Below, piece after piece: positions 14,608 to 22,911 of a stretch of 64,000 nucleotides of DNA. A model generated the notes under the pieces. That model had not been told where the DNA came from and did no database searches. It saw only the letters and a program-made list of their open reading frames with translations. The translations under genes were made by a program, and so were the position numbers. This stretch comes from Candidatus Accumulibacter iunctus (GTDB lineage Bacteria > Pseudomonadota > Gammaproteobacteria > Burkholderiales > Rhodocyclaceae), in NCBI GenBank assembly GCA_002345025.1, contig DDUX01000070.1, positions 1-64,000 on the forward strand. Direction: 5' to 3'. The stretch's first letter is position 1; the number at the start of each line of letters is the position of its first letter.

Positions 14608-15648
14608 TCACCCCCTGTAGGCGGAATTGCGCCCGAGCGGCGCTTCGATTGCACGGCCCCAGTCGAACAGCGTCGCGCCGCTGGCATCACGGTAGCGCTC
14701 TTCGAGGTACTTCCAGCCCAGCGTCATGGCATTGCCGCCGTAGCGCGGATGCGAGAACACCCCGGTCAGCGTGTGCCGGCGCAGCAACTGCAGGAAGTAA
14801 CGCGGATTGCCGTAGCGGCCGTAGTTCCAGCCGGCTACGCTGGCCGTCGCCATCTCCCGGTAGAGTTCGGCAAACACCTCGCGCGGCAGCTTCCAGGGCT
14901 CGATCACCGGATTGCGCAGACGCAGCAGCCGGTCGATCAGCTCGAGGCAGATCTGGTAATCGATCAGGTGATGGGCCTCCTCGCGGGCGAGCAGCTTGTC
15001 GATGAAATTGACCGCGCCGGCGCTCTCGTCGAGGCGATAGGCATGCGGCGCGCGATTCGCCGGGCCCTGCGCGTCATGCACGCGCTTGAAGAAGGTCTCG
15101 CCGTCGGCCGTGTGAAACGGCAGGATGTGGCTGCACAGCCGCTGCAGCAGCCGCGACTCCCAGCGCTCGAGGACCAGCCGCCGCGTCGCGCCCCAGGTGA
15201 AGAAGCGCGACCACTCGACGCCGTTGTCGAGCAGCATCCGCTGCGGATTGATCGGATCGACCTGCCAGACGCCGTCGATGCGCAGGCGGTAATGATGCAC
15301 CTCGCCCTTGCGGATGCGCAGCGTCACGGTCGCGTAGTGGGTGTCGACCAGCGGCAACAGCGGAATCGGCGTGTGCAGATCGGCAAAGCTGCCGACCAGA
15401 TGCACGACATGCCCGGGCTGGCGGTCGGCTGCCGCGTGCACGAAGGTGACCGCATTGTCGGGCTGCGTCGCATCGTCGGGATCGAAGACGGCATCGACCC
15501 AGGGAAAGCGCCAGGGTTCGAGGATCCCGGCGCGCGGGTCAGCGTCGAGGTGGCCGTAGTCGTGGCGCGGTCCCGCATCGTCGCGCGCCAGGAACTTGCC
15601 GATGAGGCCGAACAGATACTCGCTATCGACCGCCAGAACTGGCACCAT
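14608..15648 (-). CDS. CBM48-like domain fused to a gluconate 2-dehydrogenase subunit 3-like domain
   Basis: A protein of 346 residues with a strong ribosome site (GAGGAGG) before the ATG. Residues about 85-160 resemble the N-terminal carbohydrate-binding module of branching enzymes and AMPK: VHLVGSFADLH, EVHHYRLRIDGVWQVDPINP, then LLDNGVEWSRFF. Residues about 225-345 match dehydrogenase subunit 3: FIDKLLAREEAHHLIDYQ, then YFLQLLRRHTLTGVFSHPRY and GGNAMTLGWKYLEERY. Known subunit 3 proteins partner a GMC subunit, and the GMC gene follows immediately. The fusion would tether the dehydrogenase to glycogen or a similar glucan. I know of no described example. Confidence 0.72.
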   Translation of the reverse strand: MVPVLAVDSEYLFGLIGKFLARDDAGPRHDYGHLDADPRAGILEPWRFPWVDAVFDPDDATQPDNAVTFVHAAADRQPGHVVHLVGSFADLHTPIPLLPLVDTHYATVTLRIRKGEVHHYRLRIDGVWQVDPINPQRMLLDNGVEWSRFFTWGATRRLVLERWESRLLQRLCSHILPFHTADGETFFKRVHDAQGPANRAPHAYRLDESAGAVNFIDKLLAREEAHHLIDYQICLELIDRLLRLRNPVIEPWKLPREVFAELYREMATASVAGWNYGRYGNPRYFLQLLRRHTLTGVFSHPRYGGNAMTLGWKYLEERYRDASGATLFDWGRAIEAPLGRNSAYRG

Positions 15649-15669
15649 GACACCCTCCTCAAACTGGAT

Positions 15670-15691
15670 CCGGCAGCCCGACTGCTGCCGG
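15670..15691 (-). other. Short hairpin in the leader of the CBM48/dehydrogenase gene
   Basis: Eight-base perfect arms CCGGCAGC and GCTGCCGG surround a six-base loop. It lies 22 bases upstream of the CBM48-fusion start, within the 124-base gap after the GH13 stop. There is no following U-run, so it is not a standard terminator; it may modulate readthrough between the GH13 gene and the rest of the cluster. Confidence 0.35.
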
Positions 15692-15772
15692 GTTGATGCG
15701 TTGAAGCAGAGCCCTGCGCCATCAACAGCCACTTCGGCTGCAGGATCGCGCCGCCGTCACAGCGGGCCCCGT

Positions 15773-17683
15773 TCAGCGGGCGAAGACGAGAATGCTGTTC
15801 GCCGGCAGCAGCAGGGACGCTGAAAAACCGAAACCGTGGAGCGCCCATGGCTCCGCATGGACCGCGCCGCCGTTGCCGGCGACGCCGGGATTGACCCAGT
15901 TCTCGTAGACGTCGCTGTTGAAGACCTCCCGCCAGCGGCCACCACCCGGAAAGCCGATGCGGTAGCCGAAGCGGTTGAAGTTGCTCAGGTGCGCGACGAC
16001 GAGGACGTCGTCGCCCTGCCCGACGACCCAGCGATGGAAGGCGAGCACACGGTTGCCGTCGTTGGCATGCACCACCCGCAGGCCCTCGCCGCGCAGCCCG
16101 GGAAAGTGCCAGCGAAGCCGGATCAGCTCGCGCATGCAGCGCAGATGGTCGAGCATCTGTCGGTCGCCGCTGGCGAGCCCCGCCCAGTGCAGCAGCAGCT
16201 GCGGCTGCGACTCGAGGTCGTCGGACCACTGCTTGTCTTCGAGAAACTCCTGGCCCATGAACAGCATCGGGATTCCCGGCGCGGTCAGACTGATGCCGTT
16301 GGCGACGCGCGTCCGGCTGCGCGCGTACCACGATCGTGGATCGTCCGGCTGCGCCAGGCGAGCGATGCGCAACTCACGACCGGCGAAGACGATGTCGTGG
16401 TTCTCGGGTCCCTGGACGAACTGCCACGAGGCATCGAAGCCCTCCGGCCAGAGGCTCGCCGCCAGTCGCGACATCGGCAGCGGCCGCTCGTCGGGCTGGC
16501 TGGCGTTGCCGATGACATCGCGCAGCGCGATGCGCAGCCCATCCGTGAGGGTGGTGTCGAATCCCGCGCCCTGCGGCCGCGCACGGACGATCCACGGATT
16601 GACGTTCCAGTATTCGGCGAGGTTGAGGGCACCCGGCCGGATGTGGTCGAGGGTTGCCGTCAGGTCCTGGCAGAAGCTCCAGCCATGCGGCGCGCCGTCG
16701 TGATCGATGACGCTGACCTGATCGTAGCGAAAGCCATCGACGCGGTACTCGTCGAGGAAGAAGCGGGCGTTCTGGATCAGGAAATCGCGCACCTCCGGCT
16801 TGCCGAAATCGAACACCAGCCCACCCGCATGTCCGCGATCGCCGAAGTAGAGCGAGTTGCGATGGCCGCCGCCAACGGGCTGGCGATCGAGGAAGTATAT
16901 GCTCTGGTCGCCGAAGTCGCCACCGGCGTGGTTGTAGACCACGTCCAGGATCACCGCCAGCCCATGCACGTGACAGAGGTCGATCAGCGCCTTCAACTGG
17001 TTCATCTCGCCGCGCAGCTCCGCCACTTGGTAGGGCCGCTGCTGCCGCGCATCGAGCAACTGGTTGAGGGCAGCGACGTACGGTGCGAGCTCCGCATCGC
17101 CGACGGCGAAATCCATCTCCGGCGAGAAGTAGTCGGTACCGTTGTAGCCTTGGCTGAATCGGGTCTGGAACTCCTGGATCGGCAGCAACTGGATCGCCGT
17201 CACCCCGAGTTCGGCGATGTAGGGGAGAAGCCGCGCGACGTCGAGGAAGGTGCCACCCTGGCGCGGCAGCCGCGGCGCATGGAAGGTGCCGACGTGCAAC
17301 TGGTAGATGACGAAATCGTGGAAGCGCGGCGTCACGTAGCCGGTCTCGTGCCACGGAAAATCGCTGCTGCGGACGACGCACTCGCCGGGATACGGCACCT
17401 CCAGCTCGCGGGCGTAGGGATCCCGCTTCGGGCCCTCGCTGCCCGTGCCGACGACGTGGTAGAGGTAGCGGTCGCGATCGCGCACACCGGGAATGAAGCC
17501 GCGCCAGTGCCCATTCGCGTCGCGACTGAGCAGGCTCGCGTCGTCACGCCGGCGGTCGTTGAAGTCGCCGGTCACGTAGACCGCGAGCGCGCCCGGCGCC
17601 CAGAGGCGAAACGTCGCGCCGTCGGCGACCAGGTTGGCGCCCATCGGCGTCCCGGGATGAATGTGCGCAAGCGATGCCGGCAT
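15773..17683 (-). CDS. GH13 alpha-glucan enzyme (branching-enzyme-like) with CBM48
   Basis: A protein of 636 residues with GGAGG ten bases before the ATG. The N-terminal CBM48 domain spans about residues 14-100 (GATFRLWAPGALAVYVTGDF). The catalytic barrel follows with region I DVVYNHAGGD, region II GFRYDQVSVID (Asp nucleophile), region III LNLAEYWN (Glu acid/base) and region IV GPENHDIV (Asp). A C-terminal beta domain ends in SILVFAR. All catalytic residues are present. The layout resembles 1,4-alpha-glucan branching enzymes and trehalohydrolases; exact specificity cannot be decided. It is the promoter-proximal gene of the six-gene cluster and supplies the likely substrate context (alpha-glucan). 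Confidence 0.85.
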   Translation of the reverse strand: MPASLAHIHPGTPMGANLVADGATFRLWAPGALAVYVTGDFNDRRRDDASLLSRDANGHWRGFIPGVRDRDRYLYHVVGTGSEGPKRDPYARELEVPYPGECVVRSSDFPWHETGYVTPRFHDFVIYQLHVGTFHAPRLPRQGGTFLDVARLLPYIAELGVTAIQLLPIQEFQTRFSQGYNGTDYFSPEMDFAVGDAELAPYVAALNQLLDARQQRPYQVAELRGEMNQLKALIDLCHVHGLAVILDVVYNHAGGDFGDQSIYFLDRQPVGGGHRNSLYFGDRGHAGGLVFDFGKPEVRDFLIQNARFFLDEYRVDGFRYDQVSVIDHDGAPHGWSFCQDLTATLDHIRPGALNLAEYWNVNPWIVRARPQGAGFDTTLTDGLRIALRDVIGNASQPDERPLPMSRLAASLWPEGFDASWQFVQGPENHDIVFAGRELRIARLAQPDDPRSWYARSRTRVANGISLTAPGIPMLFMGQEFLEDKQWSDDLESQPQLLLHWAGLASGDRQMLDHLRCMRELIRLRWHFPGLRGEGLRVVHANDGNRVLAFHRWVVGQGDDVLVVAHLSNFNRFGYRIGFPGGGRWREVFNSDVYENWVNPGVAGNGGAVHAEPWALHGFGFSASLLLPANSILVFAR

Positions 17684-17865
17684 GTTCTTCGCGCCTCCGC
17701 TTTCGTGCAGGATCGATGCGAATGATTGCCGTTTGCCGGGACCGCTGTCAAGCGCTTTCGTCGACGCGGCCGCGCCGCTGGCGGTGAGCCACAGCCACGG
17801 CGCGGGGAGCCGGCTGGCGACCCTCGATCACCACTCGGCGCGCCAGCGCTGCCGGCCGCAGCCAG

Positions 17866-18267
17866 TCAGTCGTTGCGCAACTCGACGCGCCCGTCGACGA
17901 CCCGCACCCGGTCGCCCTTGCGGACCGTCGGCTCGTCGTGCTGTTCGATGAAGGCGTAGGTGCCATCCTCGTAACGGACCGTGACGGCATAGCTGAGCAA
18001 CGGCGCGTTCACTTGCCGCGCATCCTCAACGACGGTGCCGGTGCCGATGATCGGCGCGGTCACCAGGCTTGGAGCAAGTGCCGGCGCCGACGGGCGCTGC
18101 CGTGGCCCTTCGTGCGTCTGCTGGCGAATCGCCGTCACGACCCCGCAGCGCTCGCATGGTCCGCTGCGCGGCTCCTCGAAAACAGTCGAGCCTGCCCCGC
18201 TGCCGACCGCCGGACTGGCATCCGCAGCAGCGGTTGCCGCGGGGCCGCCCGGCACCGGCGCTGCCAT
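17866..18267 (-). CDS. SlyB/glycine-zipper-type protein lacking its N-terminal membrane part
   Basis: The C-terminal half has CERCGVVTAIRQQ and later SYAVTVRYEDGTYAFIEQ, then KGDRVRVVDGRVELRND. These blocks are the conserved ends of the outer membrane lipoprotein SlyB-like family common in betaproteobacteria. The usual N-terminal membrane anchor and the glycine zipper between the blocks are missing. The ATG at 18267 is a tentative start giving 133 residues with an Ala/Pro-rich lead. The gene is truncated at the same point as the divergent LOTUS-domain gene, suggesting a deletion junction. It may be a decaying gene. Confidence 0.45.
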   Translation of the reverse strand: MAAPVPGGPAATAAADASPAVGSGAGSTVFEEPRSGPCERCGVVTAIRQQTHEGPRQRPSAPALAPSLVTAPIIGTGTVVEDARQVNAPLLSYAVTVRYEDGTYAFIEQHDEPTVRKGDRVRVVDGRVELRND

Positions 18268-18268
18268 C

Positions 18269-18793
18269 GCGGCCGCGCCGCTGGATCCTCTGCGGCTGCA
18301 GACCCAGCTGTTGCGCGCCCATGCCAATGTCGCCGAGGAAGATGGCTGGGCTCTCATGGCGCGCGTCGCCCAGTACGTGCGGGCCAATCAAAGCGATTTC
18401 GATCCGCGCCACCATGGTGCCAGCAGCTTCTCCCGGCTGCTCGAGGCCACCGCCGTCTTCGATGTCGTCGTCCGTACGAAAGGCAATGGGCAGACCCATT
18501 TCTGCCGGCCGAAGAAGAGCCTGACGCAGCCGATCGCAGCGCATCACCTCGACCGCGCGGTGGCAGCGGACTACGTCCAGGCACTCAGCGAGGCGGTCAG
18601 CAGGAGTCAGGGACCCGACGGCTGGTCGTCCGCTCTAGCCATTGGGAAACAGCTGAAGGCAATGGGACGAGAGCTCAAGGACAGTGGCTATGCGACACTG
18701 CATGAGGCGTTGAGCGCCGCCGGCCTGTTCGAGATGCGCGACACCGACGGCGCACGCAAGGAATTCCGCCTGAAGGCGGCGAATCGCGGCTGA
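18269..18793 (+). pseudogene. Tandem OST-HTH/LOTUS domain protein, 5'-truncated
   Basis: The frame encodes two LOTUS-like helical domains. The first is LRLQTQLLRAHANVAEEDGW, then ARVAQYVRANQSDFDPRHHG and FDVVVRTKGNGQTHFCRPKK. The second is VQALSEAVSRSQGPDGWSSA, then LKDSGYATLHEALSAAGLFE. In bacteria such domains usually follow a NYN (PIN-like) nuclease domain and are thought to bind RNA. No NYN domain or good start codon is present; upstream sequence is antisense to the SlyB-like gene. The frame continues open to about 18035 but that part shows no family similarity. Probably a truncated remnant, possibly expressed as a small RNA-binding protein. Confidence 0.55.
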
Positions 18794-19110
18794 GCCCCGA
18801 CGCGCCAGCCAGCGCGCACGCCGGCATCATGCTGTGCCGGTGGCAAATCGGGCACAGCGCCCTCAAGGAGCCGGCATCGCCGCCGGCTGCCCCTTTGCGC
18901 TGCATTGTTCCCCGAAGCGTGCTCGGCCGCGAAGGAGAAATTAGTATACTGTCCCTGTGTCTGTCGTGCGCCGCGCGACGTCCGCGATGCGAAGTCTTTC
19001 TCGGCTCGTGAGTTTGGCGAGGTGGCAGCGGATCATCTTCCTCCTTCCGGGGTGATGCGTAGAATGGCAGATCGCCTGGCTGCGAGTTCCCCGCATCTGA
19101 AAGGACCGAC
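18794..19110. other. Intergenic region upstream of the pRiA4b-like gene
   Basis: 317 bases with no supported gene. It contains a short inverted repeat CCGGC...GCCGG near 18871-18890, a possible -10 TATACT at 18945-18950 and another, TAGAAT, at 19060-19065, neither with a convincing -35. An AAAGGA ribosome site lies seven bases before the next ATG. It separates the remnants to the left from the next gene; nothing else is seen. Confidence 0.4.
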
Positions 19111-20121
19111 ATGACCGCTATCGCTCTCAGTGCCGCCGACCGTGCGGCATTGGCTGCCGTTGCCAACGCAGAGGCACCCCCTGGCACCATCGTGCCTGAC
19201 TTCGACAGTACGGAAATGCTCTTCCAGTGGCAACGGCTCAATCCGACAGAACGCTATTTCAGCCTGCTCGAATTCTGGTGGGGTTTCGCCGATATCGAGC
19301 AGGGACGTTCCGCCCTCGACGGCAGGATGGCACTGTACCGGCAGGAGTTGTTGCAGGGTCACCGCCCTGACAACCGTTCGAACAGGATGGACAACAAGCA
19401 GCAAGAGGCGAGTTTCCGCTTGCTCGGCATGAAGCAGATCGCCCTCATGCAATTGTTCGGTCTGCTCGACATCGCTTCGGAGCCCCCCGTTCCCGGCAAA
19501 GGCTGGCAGGCCAGGCGCATGGTCGCGACCGCGTGGGGCCTATCGGCCAGCGCGACGTACCTGGAGGCATTCCGCTGCACTTCGGCCAACTTGCTGGCGC
19601 GTATCTTCTATCCTGCGCGCCAGGCTCCGGGTGCAGCGGCAGAACGAGGCGAAGACGAAATGGATGGCTCACCGTTCGTTGCCTGGGCTGACCTGGTGAA
19701 CCCGTTCTTTCCCGCGTGGGAGAATTCCCTTGGCGAACCCGCCCCCGCCGAACCGTTCCGAGGCAGTGTGACGTTCAAGGTTTCGCTCGGCGCAAGGGTC
19801 TGGCGTCGCATCGTCATGCCGGCGACAAGCAGCTTCGACGATCTCGCGCGATTCATCCTCAAGGCCTTCGAATTCGATAACGAACACCTTTATCAGTTTC
19901 GCTATCAGGACGAATACGCCGCCCAACGCAGACTCAATGACCCGCGCTACAGTGATGTCGAGGACGATTCCGCCGACGAAGTGAGCTTGGGCGAAGCCGG
20001 GTTGTTCCCCAGGCAAGTGATCGTCGTCGACACCTCGATCTGGATCGACCATCGTCGTCGAAGCAACGAGCGGCTGCGTCGCACAGGAGGTGCATTGAAC
20101 GACGCGGCGCCGACTTTATAG
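19111..20121 (+). CDS. pRiA4b ORF-3-like protein, 3' end fused to a VapC fragment
   Basis: A frame of 336 residues. Residues about 210-300 (VTFKVSLGARVWRRIVMPAT, then LARFILKAFEFDNEHLYQFR) match the plasmid pRiA4b ORF-3/IS1096 passenger-like family. That family normally continues into a FDYGD-type motif after the GLFPRQ position. Here, from residue 303, the sequence instead reads VIVVDTSIWIDHRRRSNERL, the standard first twenty residues of a VapC PIN toxin, then diverges and stops. The GTG at 20017 was probably the vapC start. The gene is thus a product of a rearrangement, with both parents truncated. The N-terminal 200 residues are helical and unassigned. Confidence 0.65.
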   Translation: MTAIALSAADRAALAAVANAEAPPGTIVPDFDSTEMLFQWQRLNPTERYFSLLEFWWGFADIEQGRSALDGRMALYRQELLQGHRPDNRSNRMDNKQQEASFRLLGMKQIALMQLFGLLDIASEPPVPGKGWQARRMVATAWGLSASATYLEAFRCTSANLLARIFYPARQAPGAAAERGEDEMDGSPFVAWADLVNPFFPAWENSLGEPAPAEPFRGSVTFKVSLGARVWRRIVMPATSSFDDLARFILKAFEFDNEHLYQFRYQDEYAAQRRLNDPRYSDVEDDSADEVSLGEAGLFPRQVIVVDTSIWIDHRRRSNERLRRTGGALNDAAPTL

Positions 20122-20132
20122 GAGACGGGAGC

Positions 20133-21878
20133 ATGGACCCGAAATCGTTCGTCTATTCCGCGGTGCTTCTCCTGATCGTCGCGTCGATCGCCGTCGCCGT
20201 CTTCCGGCATTTCGGTCTGGGGTCGATCCTCGGGCTGCTGGTCACCGGGGTCATCGTCGGCCCGCACACGCCGGGTCCATTCGTCACCACCGAGGTGGAG
20301 GATGTGCGTCACTTCACCGAACTCGGCGTGGTGCTGCTGCTCTTCCTGATCGGCCTGGAAATGAAGCCGCGGCGACTGTGGGATTTGCGGCGGACGCTGT
20401 TCGGGCTCGGATCGCTGCAGATCGTCGTCTCGGCGCTGGTGATCGCCGCCTACTTCAGCCAGTTCGTGGCAAGCTGGTCGGTGGCGCTGCTCCTCGGCGC
20501 CAGCTTTGCCCTCTCCTCGACCGCCTTCGTCATCCAGATGCTGCGCGATCAGGGCGAGCTCGCCAGCCGCCACGGTCAGACCGCTTTCGCCGTCCTGCTG
20601 ATGCAGGATCTGGCGGTGGTGCCGCTGCTGGCCGCGGTACCGATACTCGCCGACACGGGACCGCTGCCCGGCGAGATGGCGCTGTGGAAGCAGCTCGCGG
20701 TGGCGGTGACGATGGTGTTTCTGGTGATCGTCGCCGGACGCTACCTGGTGCCCCGGCTGCTCGACCGGCTGGCGCGGGAGAACAACCGTGAGGCCTTCTT
20801 CCTCGCCGCCATGGCGGCGGTCTTCGCGGCGGCGATGGCGATGGACCGCGCCGGCATGTCGATGGCGCTCGGCGCCTTCCTGATGGGAATGATGCTGTCG
20901 ACCTCGCGCTACAGCCTGCAGATCGAGGCGACGCTGGAACCGCACAAGGGGCTGCTGATGAGCCTCTTCTTCGTCGCCGTCGGCATGTCGGTCGACCTCG
21001 CGGCGCTCGCGCGGCACCCATTCACCTTTGCCCTGCACGTGCTGGCGATCGTCAGTCTGAAGGTGGTCGTGCTCTACGGACTGTGCCGGGTTTTCGGCAG
21101 CGGCCGCGGCACCGCGGTGCGAGTCTCCTTCATGCTCGCCCAGGGTGGCGAGTTCGGCTTCGTCGTCTTCGGCGCCGCCAAGGCTCTGGGAGTCATCGAC
21201 GACCTGGTCTTCGTCATGGCGGTGGCGGTCATTTCGCTGACGATGTTGCTGACACCGGTGCTGGTCAAGATCGGCAACCGGCTGGCGCAGCGGATGGACG
21301 ACCGCTCGCCCGCCGCCGACCAGCAGCCCGACTACCCCACTGGCGGGTACGAGTCGCCGCCGCGAGTGGTGATCGCCGGCTACGGCCGCGTCGGCCACAC
21401 GGTGGGAACGATCATGTCGTCGCTGGGCATCCCCTTCGTCGCTTTCGACGCCGACGCCGTACTCGTCGCCAAGTGGCGCGGCGAGGGTCACCCCGTCTTC
21501 TATGGCGACATCGGCAATCCGGAACTGCTGGCCAGCGCCTCGTTGCATCAGGTCGAGCTCTTCGTGCTGACGATCGACGACCCGCACACGGCCCTGCTCG
21601 CCGCAACGCTGATCCGCGCGCATGCGCCGGCGACGAAGATCGTCGCTCGCGCACGCGACCTGAGCACCTGCGACGCGCTGCTGCAGGCGGGAGTGACCCT
21701 GGCCTATCCGGAAACGCTCGAGGCCAGCCTGCGCCTGGCGGCTGAGAGCCTCGAAGCGCTCGGCGTCTCGTCGGGCGAGACCGGCATGCTGCTGCGCGGC
21801 GTTCGCAGCACCGACTATGCGCTGGTGCGTGCAGGACCCGAGGCGGCGCCGCAGCCGAAGCCACAGGCAGCGGACTGA
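20133..21878 (+). CDS. CPA2-type monovalent cation:proton antiporter with TrkA-N domain (KefB-like)
   Basis: A protein of 581 residues. About twelve hydrophobic helices fill residues 5-390. They include the ELGVVLLLFLIGLEM and ALSSTAFVIQMLRDQGEL blocks and MQDLAVVPLL, all conserved in Kef-type antiporters. A RCK/TrkA-N NAD-binding domain follows from about residue 415 (VVIAGYGRVGHTVG). It should exchange K+ or Na+ for protons at the inner membrane, gated by cytoplasmic ligand. Starts twelve bases after the upstream stop with GGAG. No KefF-type accessory gene is adjacent. Confidence 0.88.
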   Translation: MDPKSFVYSAVLLLIVASIAVAVFRHFGLGSILGLLVTGVIVGPHTPGPFVTTEVEDVRHFTELGVVLLLFLIGLEMKPRRLWDLRRTLFGLGSLQIVVSALVIAAYFSQFVASWSVALLLGASFALSSTAFVIQMLRDQGELASRHGQTAFAVLLMQDLAVVPLLAAVPILADTGPLPGEMALWKQLAVAVTMVFLVIVAGRYLVPRLLDRLARENNREAFFLAAMAAVFAAAMAMDRAGMSMALGAFLMGMMLSTSRYSLQIEATLEPHKGLLMSLFFVAVGMSVDLAALARHPFTFALHVLAIVSLKVVVLYGLCRVFGSGRGTAVRVSFMLAQGGEFGFVVFGAAKALGVIDDLVFVMAVAVISLTMLLTPVLVKIGNRLAQRMDDRSPAADQQPDYPTGGYESPPRVVIAGYGRVGHTVGTIMSSLGIPFVAFDADAVLVAKWRGEGHPVFYGDIGNPELLASASLHQVELFVLTIDDPHTALLAATLIRAHAPATKIVARARDLSTCDALLQAGVTLAYPETLEASLRLAAESLEALGVSSGETGMLLRGVRSTDYALVRAGPEAAPQPKPQAAD

Positions 21879-22011
21879 GCGCCCGATTCGCTGGCGGGCG
21901 TCGCTGCGGCCGGCAATCGCCGGCCGTCGTGGCGAGCCGCTGCGGCACCCCGCCAGGCAGCGAAAGCGCGCTAGTATTCGCCTGTTGCCGCGTTTTCCGG
22001 AACCGCCGACC

Positions 22012-22911
22012 ATGCTGCCGCCCATCCCGATCCGCTACGTCGAACCCGTCTACAGGCCACCGAGCGAAGCCGAGTCGCTGATCCTGCCGGTGACCGATGG
22101 CTGCTCGTGGAACCATTGCACCTTCTGCGAGATGTACACCGCGCCGCAAAAGCAGTTCCGCGCCCGCGCCGAGGCGGAAGTCCTGGAGAGCATCCGGCTC
22201 ACCGGCGAGCGCTGCGGCGATGTCGTGCGGCGGGTCTTCCTCGCCGACGGTGATGCGCTGGTGCTGCCGACCCGTCGCCTGCTGCGCATCCTCGAGGCCA
22301 TCCGCAGGCATCTGCCGGCGGTCCGGCGCGTCTCGAGCTACTGCCTGCCGCGCAATCTGCGGCGCAAGTCGACCGACGAGTTGCGCGAACTGGCTGCCGC
22401 CGGGCTGTCGATCGCCTATGTCGGCGCCGAGTCGGGTGACGACGAGGTGCTCGAGCGCGTGCACAAGGGCGAGACCTTCGCCTCGACGGTAGACGCGCTC
22501 GAGCGGCTCGGCCAAGCGGGCATCACGCGCTCGGTGATGATCCTCAACGGCCTCGCCGGTCCACAGCTCTCGCTGCGCCACGCCGAGAACTCGGCGCGCC
22601 TGGCGAACACGACGCAGCCCGAGTACCTGGCGACGCTGGTGGTCAGCTTTCCACTCGGCGAGGAACGCTTCCGCAGCGCCTTCCCGGACTGGCGGCCACT
22701 CAGCCAGCGCGAACTGTTCGTCGAGATGGAGCGCTTTCTCGAGCGCCTGGAACTGCAGCGAACGGTGTTTCGCAGCGATCACGCATCGAACTGGCTGGCG
22801 CTCAGGGGCACGCTCGACGCCGACAAGCCGCGCCTGCTGCGCCAGCTGCGGCAGGCGATCGCCGACCCGGCGGCAGCGCCGCTGCGACCGGCGTCGGCGC
22901 GCGGGCTGTAG
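22012..22911 (+). CDS. Radical SAM protein
   Basis: A protein of 299 residues. The [4Fe-4S] motif is GCSWNHCTFCEMY (residues about 30-42, spacing C-x4-C-x2-C), the form used by a subgroup of B12-less radical SAM proteins. AESGDDEVLERVHKG (about 142-156) is the usual SAM-binding 'GxESG' segment. No C-terminal extra cluster is seen. The reaction is unknown. Its stop is directly followed by the ATG of the sirtuin gene, so the two are co-transcribed and may act on a common target. Confidence 0.82.
   Translation: MLPPIPIRYVEPVYRPPSEAESLILPVTDGCSWNHCTFCEMYTAPQKQFRARAEAEVLESIRLTGERCGDVVRRVFLADGDALVLPTRRLLRILEAIRRHLPAVRRVSSYCLPRNLRRKSTDELRELAAAGLSIAYVGAESGDDEVLERVHKGETFASTVDALERLGQAGITRSVMILNGLAGPQLSLRHAENSARLANTTQPEYLATLVVSFPLGEERFRSAFPDWRPLSQRELFVEMERFLERLELQRTVFRSDHASNWLALRGTLDADKPRLLRQLRQAIADPAAAPLRPASARGL

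Noticed and set aside
18035..18268. N-terminal extension of the LOTUS-domain frame
   Set aside because: Antisense to the SlyB-like gene and without similarity to NYN or LOTUS domains; treated as non-coding for that strand.
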